From Mannheimia bovis (lineage in GTDB: Bacteria > Pseudomonadota > Gammaproteobacteria > Enterobacterales > Pasteurellaceae): a DNA stretch of 64,000 nt. This document shows positions 56,978-64,000 of the stretch, one piece after another. The translations under genes and the position numbers were made by a program. Location of the stretch: contig NZ_CP061280.1 in assembly GCF_014541205.1 (NCBI RefSeq), positions 1,566,798 to 1,630,797 of the forward strand, written 5' to 3'. Within the stretch, counting starts at the first letter, position 1; each line of letters begins with the position of its first letter. Under the pieces are notes generated by a model that saw only the letters and a program-made list of their open reading frames with translations, ran no database searches and was not told the DNA's origin.

Positions 56978-57910
56978 ATGGATACTCAACAACTCTCACA
57001 AAAGCCTGCTCGCCACCATCATCTTAACCGACTCAATGCCGTTGTTGCCTTAGGAGGCGGACACGGTTTAGGACGGCTACTCTCTGCTCTGCCATTTTTA
57101 AAAGAACGGCTCACAGGTATTGTTGCAACCACCGATAATGGCGGCTCAACAGGACGTATCCGCTCTCAACAAGGTGTAATTGCTTGGGGCGATTTACGCA
57201 ACTGTTTGAATCAAATTATTGTAAAACCTACGGTTGCCTCTCGCCTTTTTGAATATCGTTTTGGTGGAACGGGCGAACTCAGCGGGCATAATCTCGGTAA
57301 TCTCATTCTTACCGCCCTTGAAAATATGCAAATCAGACCGCTTGATGGAATTAACCTTGTGCGAGATTTGCTACACGTTAGATCAAAGCTTATTCCGATG
57401 TCGGAAACACCTGTTCATTTAATTGCAGAGTTACAATGTGGCACAAAAGTATTGGGCGAAGTTCAAATTGATGCACTGGCTGAAACACCACATCATTTAG
57501 AGCTAGATACGCCTGTCTTAGGCACGCCGGAAGCGATTGCTGCTATTCAAGAAGCAGAGTTAATACTACTCGGTCCGGGCAGTTTTTTTACCAGTATTAT
57601 GCCGAATTTGCTGGTTTCGGATCTTGCTCAAGCTATTCATCAAAGCCAAGCTAAAGTCATTTTTATTGATAACATCGGGCAAGAACACGGACCTGCCGGG
57701 AATTTATCGCTTAATCAGCGAGTTGAATGGATTGAGCACTGTATCGGGCAATCTCGCATAAATGGCGTCATTACAACTGATGATGAACCATCTATACTTC
57801 CGCTGCATATTAAAACACTGCGTAAAAATTTATCGGCTGATGATGTTTATTACCGCCACGATCGCCATAAATTAAGCAAAGCGATTGATGAATTAATTCA
57901 AAATCTATAA
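56978..57910 (+). CDS. YvcK/YbhK family protein (gluconeogenesis factor)
   Basis: 310 residues of the CofD-like UPF0052 family: VVALGGGHGLGRLLSAL, ATTDNGGSTGRIR, WGDLRNCLN, GELSGHNLGNLIL, LLGPGSFFTSIMPNLL, and the IDNIGQEHGPAGNLS segment. B. subtilis YvcK binds UDP-GlcNAc and supports cell-wall metabolism and gluconeogenic growth; the role in gammaproteobacteria is less clear. Likely cotranscribed with the PerM-like gene. Confidence 0.9.
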   Translation: MDTQQLSQKPARHHHLNRLNAVVALGGGHGLGRLLSALPFLKERLTGIVATTDNGGSTGRIRSQQGVIAWGDLRNCLNQIIVKPTVASRLFEYRFGGTGELSGHNLGNLILTALENMQIRPLDGINLVRDLLHVRSKLIPMSETPVHLIAELQCGTKVLGEVQIDALAETPHHLELDTPVLGTPEAIAAIQEAELILLGPGSFFTSIMPNLLVSDLAQAIHQSQAKVIFIDNIGQEHGPAGNLSLNQRVEWIEHCIGQSRINGVITTDDEPSILPLHIKTLRKNLSADDVYYRHDRHKLSKAIDELIQNL

Positions 57911-57919
57911 CTAAATAAA

Positions 57920-57984
57920 ACAAGCGGTTAAATTTCTCTAATTTTTTGCAATTTGCAAAATGTAAAAGAAATTTAACCGCTTGT
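57920..57984. terminator. Inverted uptake-sequence pair between yvcK-like gene and topA
   Basis: Exact ACAAGCGGT (57920-57928) and ACCGCTTGT (57976-57984) with arms extending to AAGCGGTTAAATTT / AAATTTAACCGCTT, between convergent genes. Confidence 0.8.
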
Positions 57985-58000
57985 ACTTTCAATCAATTCA

Positions 58001-60607
58001 TTATTTTGAACGCTCTACCCACTTACCATCAACGTAATCAACAATCCATTTGGTTGCCTTACCGTTTTTCTCTGAAGTTACATATTGGCGTTTTTCTTTA
58101 CGACTAAAACGAATAATCGCCTCATTTCCTTCGGGATCTTGCTGCGGAGCATCCGCAAGATATTGTAATTTCTCCGGCAATCTATCACGATACAAGGCTA
58201 ATTCTGCCACTTTCGGAGCTCGGCTTTCACGCACTTTCGGGAAATTATGAGCCGACATAAATACGCCACTTGCTCCATCTCTTAACACAAAATAAGCATC
58301 TGCCTTTTCGCACTTTAGTTCAGGAAAAGCAATAGGTTCTTCTCGTGGAGGGGCAACTTCACCATTTTTCAAAATTTTTCGGGTGTTATCGCAGCTTGTG
58401 CAACCCATATATTTGCCAAAACGACCTAATTTTAAGTGCATATCCGCACCACATTTATCACATTCCACAACAGGTCCGTCATAGCCTTTAATTTTAAATG
58501 AGCCTTGTTCGACAACATAACCATCACAATTTGGGTTATTACCACAAACGTGAAGTTTACGCTCAGCATCAATCACATAGCTATCCATCGCTGAATCACA
58601 TTTCGGACAGCGTTTGCGTGCCATTAAGGCTTTTGCCTCAGAATCTGAATCCAAGACATTCAAGAATTCGGCTTCAGGAATTAAATTCATCGTGGTTTTG
58701 CAACGTTCTTTTGGTGGTAACGCATAGCCTGTACAACCTAAGAAAACCCCTGTAGAAGCAGTACGGATAGCCATTTTTCTGCCACAAGTCGGACAATCAA
58801 TATCTGTCGGCACAATGCTGTTTGGCTTCATCCCTCCTTCAAGCTCATCTAATTCCGCTTGGGTTAATTCTTCAGAGAAATGTTTGAAGAAACTATTTAA
58901 TTCCTCTTTCCAATTCTTATTACCCTCTGCAATTTGGTCTAAAACTTCTTCCATATTGGCAGTAAAGTCGTAATTCATTAAATCTTTAAAAGATTCATTT
59001 AAACGATCGGTAACTACCTCACCGATTTTTTCCACATAAAAACGTTTGTTTTCAGTGCGAACATAGCCACGCTCTTGAATGGTCGAAATAATTGAAGCAT
59101 AAGTTGAAGGGCGACCAATTTTACGCTCTTCAAGCTCTGTAACTAATGAAGCCTCATTAAAACGTGCAGGCGGTTTGGTAAAGTGCTGGCTTGGTACCAC
59201 TTCATCAAGTTTGAGTTTTTGGTGAAGTTCTACTGCCGGTAATTCTTGATCTTCAGGATTTTTCCCTTGTACCGGCAATACTTTCGTCCAACCATCAAAA
59301 CGCATTACACGTCCGCTCGCTTTTAATTCATAATCTCCGGCACTAACAGTTAATGAAGTAGAATCGTAGCGTGCAGGCAACATCTGGCAAGCTAAAAAAC
59401 GACGCCAAATTAAGTCATATAAACGTTCAGCGTCTTTATCCATACCTTTTAAATCAGCCATTTTTACGTTCACATCAGATGGTCGAATCGCTTCGTGGGC
59501 TTCTTGTGCATTATCTTTACTGCGATACACATTGGCTTTCTCTGGCAAATAATTTGCCCCAAAGTTATCTTCAATATAACCACGAGCCATCGCTAGAGCT
59601 TCACGGCTTAAGTTTGTAGAGTCGGTACGCATATAGGTAATATAACCCGCTTCATACAAACGTTGAGCCAACATCATTGTTTTCTTTACCCCAAAGCCTA
59701 AACGTGTGCTTGCGGTACGTTGTAACGATGAAGTAATGAATGGAGCAGATGCTCGAGAACTAGTCTCTTTTGCTTCAATATTAGAAACAATAAAATCACT
59801 TTTTTCTAATGCTTGAACCGCAACATTCGCATCTTCTTCATTTTTTGCTGAGAATTTTTTGCCTTTGTGAGCCGTCAATTCAAGCGGTAATTTTTTACGA
59901 TTAATTTGCGTATTGGCTAAAATGGTCCAAAATTCTTCACTTTGGAAAGCTTTAATTTCACGCTCTCGCTCAACTAACAATTTCACCGCGACAGATTGCA
60001 CACGCCCGGCAGATAAACCTCGAGCGACTTTTTTCCAAAGTAATGGCGATACCATAAAGCCCACCACTCGGTCTAAAAAGCGACGGGTTTGTTGGGAATT
60101 CACGCGATCAATATTCAGTGGTTGCGGATCTTCAAATGCCTTTTTAATCGCATCTTTGGTAATTTCATTAAACACAACTCGACTAAAGCGGCTATCATCA
60201 CCGCCAATAATTTCACGTAAATGCCACGCAATAGCTTCCCCTTCTCTATCCAAGTCGGTTGCCAGATAGATATGGTCTGCTTTCTTCGCCAGCGATTTTA
60301 ATTCAGATACTACTTTTTCTTTATCAGGCATAATCTGATAGTTCGCTTTCCAGCCGTTGTATGGATCGATTCCCATACGTTTCACTAAAGCTGTACGTTC
60401 TTTTTCTGCCTTTACTTTTGCTTTTTCTGTTGCACTTAGCCCTTTAGTTGAAATCGGCTTTGCTTTTTCCGTTTTTTCATCACTGCCGCTTTTCGGTAAA
60501 TCACGGATATGCCCCACGCTTGATTTCACAACATAGTCGCTACCAAGATATTGATTAATTTTTTTCGCCTTAGCCGGAGACTCCACAATAACGAGTGATT
60601 TTCCCAT
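58001..60607 (-). CDS. topA: DNA topoisomerase I
   Basis: Type IA topoisomerase that relaxes negative supercoils. 868 residues: TOPRIM domain ([30 protein letters not shown]), catalytic gate with the active tyrosine in [15 protein letters not shown], and three C-terminal four-cysteine zinc ribbons (starting [31 protein letters not shown]) then a basic tail ([20 protein letters not shown]). Confidence 0.96.
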   Translation of the reverse strand: MGKSLVIVESPAKAKKINQYLGSDYVVKSSVGHIRDLPKSGSDEKTEKAKPISTKGLSATEKAKVKAEKERTALVKRMGIDPYNGWKANYQIMPDKEKVVSELKSLAKKADHIYLATDLDREGEAIAWHLREIIGGDDSRFSRVVFNEITKDAIKKAFEDPQPLNIDRVNSQQTRRFLDRVVGFMVSPLLWKKVARGLSAGRVQSVAVKLLVEREREIKAFQSEEFWTILANTQINRKKLPLELTAHKGKKFSAKNEEDANVAVQALEKSDFIVSNIEAKETSSRASAPFITSSLQRTASTRLGFGVKKTMMLAQRLYEAGYITYMRTDSTNLSREALAMARGYIEDNFGANYLPEKANVYRSKDNAQEAHEAIRPSDVNVKMADLKGMDKDAERLYDLIWRRFLACQMLPARYDSTSLTVSAGDYELKASGRVMRFDGWTKVLPVQGKNPEDQELPAVELHQKLKLDEVVPSQHFTKPPARFNEASLVTELEERKIGRPSTYASIISTIQERGYVRTENKRFYVEKIGEVVTDRLNESFKDLMNYDFTANMEEVLDQIAEGNKNWKEELNSFFKHFSEELTQAELDELEGGMKPNSIVPTDIDCPTCGRKMAIRTASTGVFLGCTGYALPPKERCKTTMNLIPEAEFLNVLDSDSEAKALMARKRCPKCDSAMDSYVIDAERKLHVCGNNPNCDGYVVEQGSFKIKGYDGPVVECDKCGADMHLKLGRFGKYMGCTSCDNTRKILKNGEVAPPREEPIAFPELKCEKADAYFVLRDGASGVFMSAHNFPKVRESRAPKVAELALYRDRLPEKLQYLADAPQQDPEGNEAIIRFSRKEKRQYVTSEKNGKATKWIVDYVDGKWVERSK

Positions 60608-60736
60608 AGTTTATTACCTAATTTTTAATAATTATTTGGATTTTCTTGAAATTATTTCTTTTTTGATTGATTTTTCAATATACTATTTTTACGATAGCAA
60701 GCCTTAACAGAAATTACAATATAAAGAAGAGAGAAA

Positions 60737-61627
60737 ATGGACAAACTAAACGCAATCAGTTTATTTTGCAAAGTGGTTGAAACACAAAGTTTCACTCAAG
60801 CCGCACAGCAAACCCAAATCTCACTGCCAATGGCGAGTAAATTAATAGCTCAATTGGAAGAATATTTAAATGTGCGTTTATTACAACGTACCACTCGCAA
60901 AATTACGCCAACGGAAGCGGGACTGCTCTATTATCATCGTTGCTTGCCTATTTTAAATGAATTGAAAGAGGCAGAAGCAAGCGTGAGTAATATTAGCTCA
61001 ACGCTGCAAGGCAAAATCACAATGTCTGTACCAATGGATTTTGGTTCTCGCTTTATAGCCCCTTATTTAGGGAAGTTTATGGAAGGCTACCCTAATTTAC
61101 AACTTCACATTGAATTTAGCGATCGCCGAGTTGATGTGATCGCCGAAGGCTTTGATTTAGTTTTGCGTATTGGTAGCCTTGCGGATAGCTCGATTGTAGC
61201 GAAAAAAATTGCTGATTCGCACTTAATGCTAGTTGCCTCTCCTGACTATTTAGCCAAAAATAACGAGCCCCAAAGTCTAGAAGAACTCAGTAAACGTGGT
61301 TGCTTGCTTTACGAATATCACCCACAGTGGCAATTCACGCAGCAAGGACAAAAAAGTAGCATTAAGCCTGAGGGAAAAATTTACAGCAATAATGGCTATG
61401 CCCTAGTGCAAATGGCAAAAGCCGGATTAGGTATTATCAATATTCCTAAATTTTTAATAAAGGAGGAACTCAAAAATGGAGAGCTAGTGCCGATTATGCC
61501 ATTTTTAGAACAAGATTCGTTACAAATCAGCCTACTCTATCCAAACCGCCGTTACCTTTCCCCTAAAGTTCGAGTGCTGATTGATTTTTTCTCGCAATTG
61601 ATGGAAGAACAACAGCAATATCTGTAA
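60737..61627 (+). CDS. LysR-type transcriptional regulator
   Basis: 296 residues: N-terminal winged helix (MDKLNAISLFCKVVETQSFTQAAQQTQISLPMASKLIAQLEEYLNV split over 1-60) and a periplasmic-binding-like effector domain (about 90-290). It resembles the large group of AaeR/DmlR-like LTTRs with MSVPMDFGSRFIAPYLGKF. Divergent from topA, whose start is 129 bp away; topA is unlikely to be its only target. Effector unknown. Confidence 0.9.
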   Translation: MDKLNAISLFCKVVETQSFTQAAQQTQISLPMASKLIAQLEEYLNVRLLQRTTRKITPTEAGLLYYHRCLPILNELKEAEASVSNISSTLQGKITMSVPMDFGSRFIAPYLGKFMEGYPNLQLHIEFSDRRVDVIAEGFDLVLRIGSLADSSIVAKKIADSHLMLVASPDYLAKNNEPQSLEELSKRGCLLYEYHPQWQFTQQGQKSSIKPEGKIYSNNGYALVQMAKAGLGIINIPKFLIKEELKNGELVPIMPFLEQDSLQISLLYPNRRYLSPKVRVLIDFFSQLMEEQQQYL

Positions 61628-61630
61628 ATA

Positions 61631-61667
61631 AAATGGCTGTAACCGATAGTTTTAGTTACAGCCATTT
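61631..61667 (+). terminator. Terminator of the LysR gene
   Basis: AAATGGCTGTAAC / GTTACAGCCATTT stem, 11-base loop. An uptake 9-mer (ACCGCTTGT, 61693-61701) follows. Confidence 0.85.
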
Positions 61668-61718
61668 AAATTGCAAAAAATATAGAAATCCGACCGCTTG
61701 TAGATATTCAATCACGTA

Positions 61719-61749
61719 AAAAACAAGCAGTTATTTTCATAACTGCTTG
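61719..61749 (-). terminator. Terminator of the YeaQ-like gene
   Basis: CAAGCAGTTAT / ATAACTGCTTG (61724-61749) with a four-base loop and TTTTTT on the minus strand. Confidence 0.88.
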
Positions 61750-61769
61750 CTCAACATTTTTCTTATTTA

Positions 61770-62030
61770 TTAATCAAAAATTCTTAATTTTCTTAAGATA
61801 AAAATTAACAACGCTGCACCTAGCACACCGAAGAAAATTCCAACTAGGTTGAAATCGCCCGCTTTGTATGCAGAGCCAATGCCTAATATGTCACCAAATA
61901 ACCAACGCCCTAAAGATGAGCCCACAATACCTACAATGATATTTTTACAAAGACCACCTTCACTTTTCATTACAATTGATGCTAACCAACCAATAATAGC
62001 ACCGACAATAATTGCAGCAATCCAGCCCAT
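61770..62030 (-). CDS. GlsB/YeaQ/YmgE family membrane protein
   Basis: 86 residues with three hydrophobic helices and Gly-rich signature GWIAAIIVGAIIGWLASIV, GLCKNIIVGIVGSSLGRWLFG. Family of small inner-membrane proteins often linked to stress responses; function unknown. GGAG ribosome site and own terminator. Confidence 0.9.
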   Translation of the reverse strand: MGWIAAIIVGAIIGWLASIVMKSEGGLCKNIIVGIVGSSLGRWLFGDILGIGSAYKAGDFNLVGIFFGVLGAALLIFILRKLRIFD

Positions 62031-62090
62031 AACATACTCCTTTGTTTGATTGAAAAAATTTAATAACTTCTCGCTATTATTCCATAATTA

Positions 62091-63050
62091 TTAAAAGGTT
62101 TCTTTTGCTTCTTTTAATAAATCTTGAGGTAAATTAACACCTAAGTCTTTTGCTGTCTTTGTATTAATAGAAAGCTCTAATTGACTTACTTCCTGTGTTG
62201 GAATTGCACCAGCTTTTTCACCTCTTAAGACACGAGCTGCAGTTTTACCCGTTGCAACACCAATATCATACTGGTTTACAGCATAAGCGGCAAGTGCACC
62301 ACGCTGAACAGTATCACGATCTGATGCAATAACCGGAATTTTTGCCTCTAAAGCCGCTTTATGTAAGGCTTCATAAGCAGACACAACGCCATTATCTTCC
62401 GAAATATAAATAGCTTGTACTTTACCGTTTAAACTGCGAGCAGCGGTACCAATATCTGCGCTACGTTGAACCGCAACAGGGACAACATTGAACCCTTGCT
62501 TTTTCGCTTCTTCTTTTAGTTCTTCTAATACAATTGTAGAATTGACTTCACCTGCACTATAAACATAACCAACTGATTTTAATTCAGGCACTAACGTTTG
62601 AATAAGTTTTACTTGTGGAGCGATTGGTTTGTGATCTGAAATTCCCGTTACGTTCGTACCTGATGGCTCCCAAGATTTCACTAATTTTGCTGCAACCGGG
62701 TCGGTTACACCGGAGAAAACAATCGGAATAGAACGTGTTGCTGCAACCACAGGTTGTGCGGAAGGTGTAGTAATCGGAATGATAATATCCGCTTTATCGC
62801 CAACAAATTTGCGTGCAATTTGAGCCGCTGTTGCAGTACTCCCTTGTGCTGATTGATAGTCAATTTTAATATTTTTACCATCAACAAATCCTTCACGTTC
62901 AAGCTCTTCAATGACACCTTTTCGAATGGAATCTAATGCCGGGTGTTCAACAATTGCTGTAATTGCTACATTTTGAATTTTATCTTGGCTGAATGCGGTA
63001 ACAGAGAACGCACTTAATACAGCAACTAACAATGTTTTACGAAATTTCAT
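62091..63050 (-). CDS. ABC transporter substrate-binding protein, TrpX-like
   Basis: 319 residues, signal peptide MKFRKTLLVAVLSAFSVTAF up to S, then a type-1 periplasmic-binding fold of the ABC_sub_bind family (TrpX): VAITAIVEHPALDSIRKGVIEEL, ADIIIPITTPSAQPVVAATRSIPIVFSGVTDPVAAKLV, VYSAGEVNST, SDRDTVQRGALAAYAVNQYDIGVATG. Members bind tryptophan or tyrosine. The permease and ATPase genes normally linked to trpX are not adjacent (a YeaQ-like gene follows), so it is an orphan here. The ATG after GGAGTATGT was chosen. A TrpR-like operator lies 24 bases upstream, supporting an aromatic amino-acid role. Confidence 0.82.
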   Translation of the reverse strand: MKFRKTLLVAVLSAFSVTAFSQDKIQNVAITAIVEHPALDSIRKGVIEELEREGFVDGKNIKIDYQSAQGSTATAAQIARKFVGDKADIIIPITTPSAQPVVAATRSIPIVFSGVTDPVAAKLVKSWEPSGTNVTGISDHKPIAPQVKLIQTLVPELKSVGYVYSAGEVNSTIVLEELKEEAKKQGFNVVPVAVQRSADIGTAARSLNGKVQAIYISEDNGVVSAYEALHKAALEAKIPVIASDRDTVQRGALAAYAVNQYDIGVATGKTAARVLRGEKAGAIPTQEVSQLELSINTKTAKDLGVNLPQDLLKEAKETF

Positions 63051-63073
63051 ACATACTCCTTGATTTAAATCTT

Positions 63074-63091
63074 GCACTATTGCAATAGTAC
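63074..63091 (-). promoter_or_regulatory. TrpR-like operator upstream of the TrpX-like gene
   Basis: Minus strand GTACTATTGCAATAGTGC: same 18-bp architecture as the aroG site (GTACTATTATGATAGTAC), differing in the centre and in one base of the right half-site. Confidence 0.65.
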
Positions 63092-63279
63092 ATTTTTATT
63101 CAAAGATAAGTAATTTTAGAAATTTGTGCAAGTAGAATTTTTTATTTTCCTATAAACAGATTTTAACTGATTAAATATTAACCTTTCATACCTTAATCCA
63201 ATTCTTTGCAAACTCTTTTAGATTATTGCAATAACGTGTAGAATAAGTGGTTATTTTACTTAAAACATTAGAGAGAACT

Positions 63280-64000
63280 ATGAGCGAAGACATTTTAACG
63301 GCTGAAACAGAAACCCGAGCCAATTTTATTACCCATATTATTGATGAAGATTTAGCAAGCGGTAAGCATAACAACGTTTACACCCGTTTCCCACCGGAGC
63401 CAAACGGTTATTTACATATTGGTCACGCTAAATCAATCTGCTTAAACTTTGGTATCGCTCAAGAATACAAAGGTAAATGTAATCTGCGTTTTGATGATAC
63501 CAACCCGGTAAAAGAAGATGTGGAATACGTGGATTCTATCAAGCAAGACGTGGAATGGTTGGGCTTTAAATGGGAAGGCGAACCACGTTATGCCTCTGAT
63601 TATTTTGACCAACTTTATGGCTATGCGATTGAGCTTATCAACAAAGGCTTGGCGTATGTAGATGAACTTTCGCCTGAAGAAATGCGTGAATACCGTGGTA
63701 CTTTAACCGAGCCGGGCAAAAACAGCCCTTATCGTGATCGTTCGGTTGAAGAAAACCTTGCCCTATTTGAAAAAATGAAAAACGGCGAGTTTGAGGAAGG
63801 TAAAGCGTGTTTGCGTGCCAAAATTGATATGGCATCGCCGTTTATCGTAATGCGTGATCCGGTAATTTACCGTGTGAAATTTGCCTCACATCACCAAACC
63901 GGCGACAAATGGTGCATTTACCCAATGTACGATTTCACCCACTGTATTTCAGATGCGATTGAGCGAATCACCCACTCTATCTGTACGTTAGAATTCCAAG
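63280..64000 (+). CDS. glnS: Glutaminyl-tRNA synthetase, N-terminal part (cut by window end)
   Basis: The frame is open to the last base; 240 residues are visible. Class I catalytic start with the HIGH motif in [22 protein letters not shown], then [20 protein letters not shown] and [20 protein letters not shown], all GlnS hallmarks (rather than GltX). Charges tRNA-Gln with glutamine. GAGAG precedes the ATG. Confidence 0.95.
   Translation, partial: MSEDILTAETETRANFITHIIDEDLASGKHNNVYTRFPPEPNGYLHIGHAKSICLNFGIAQEYKGKCNLRFDDTNPVKEDVEYVDSIKQDVEWLGFKWEGEPRYASDYFDQLYGYAIELINKGLAYVDELSPEEMREYRGTLTEPGKNSPYRDRSVEENLALFEKMKNGEFEEGKACLRAKIDMASPFIVMRDPVIYRVKFASHHQTGDKWCIYPMYDFTHCISDAIERITHSICTLEFQ

Overview
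The window is a piece of a Pasteurellaceae chromosome. It carries about twenty exact copies of the 9-mer ACAAGCGGT (either strand), the core of the uptake signal sequence of the Actinobacillus pleuropneumoniae / Mannheimia branch rather than the H. influenzae type. Gene content (torYZ, full gltA-icd-acnB, nadV, ZnuD-like receptor) fits Mannheimia or a close relative; the species cannot be fixed from this sequence. No rRNA, tRNA or CRISPR array was seen.

Layout. 1-12.6 kb: tail of a periplasmic-binding-type protein, a TorY/TorZ S- or N-oxide respiratory pair, the oxidative TCA block gltA <- -> icd-acnB with a CRP-like site between the divergent genes, and a second TorZ-like molybdoenzyme with no Tat leader. 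12.7-16.3 kb: DUF423 protein, rlmM, dapB and a MetB/MetI-type enzyme. 16.4-24.86 kb: an integrated filamentous phage (inovirus). 25-43 kb: nadV, cpdB, ackA-pta, can, ilvIH, argA, pepP, glpX, zapB, tdk, tsaB, aroG. 43-50.7 kb: ypfJ, ftsK, lrp, rnd, a ROK regulator, bioD. 50.8-55 kb: a His-rich TonB-dependent receptor divergent from a TbpB-like surface lipoprotein, then arfA. 55-64 kb: methyltransferase, perM-like, yvcK-like, topA, LysR regulator, a YeaQ-type membrane protein, a TrpX-like binding protein and the start of glnS.

The prophage is the main discovery. It sits at a recognisable 28-bp dif site (16402-16429). Its other end holds an inverted pair of dif-like sites that would fold into a forked hairpin, the architecture known for the single-stranded attP of CTX-phi. 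Read on the minus strand it has a replication module (Rep, ssDNA-binding protein) with a divergent small regulator, then a structural module (pVII/pIX-like peptides, major coat with terminator, pIII, pVI, Zot/pI, its own secretin) and two cargo genes in the place where CTX-phi carries ctxAB, one of them a predicted secreted protein. A third dif-like site (22240-22268) lies exactly between the two modules. The prophage contains no copy of the uptake 9-mer. nadV lies directly beside the replication-module end.

Regulatory structure elsewhere: near-identical TrpR-like palindromes precede aroG and the TrpX-like gene; a NagC/Mlc-type operator precedes the ROK gene; arfA contains a perfect 19-bp hairpin inside its reading frame; paired palindromes 40 bp apart precede torY. 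Inverted uptake-sequence pairs serve as terminators between many genes.
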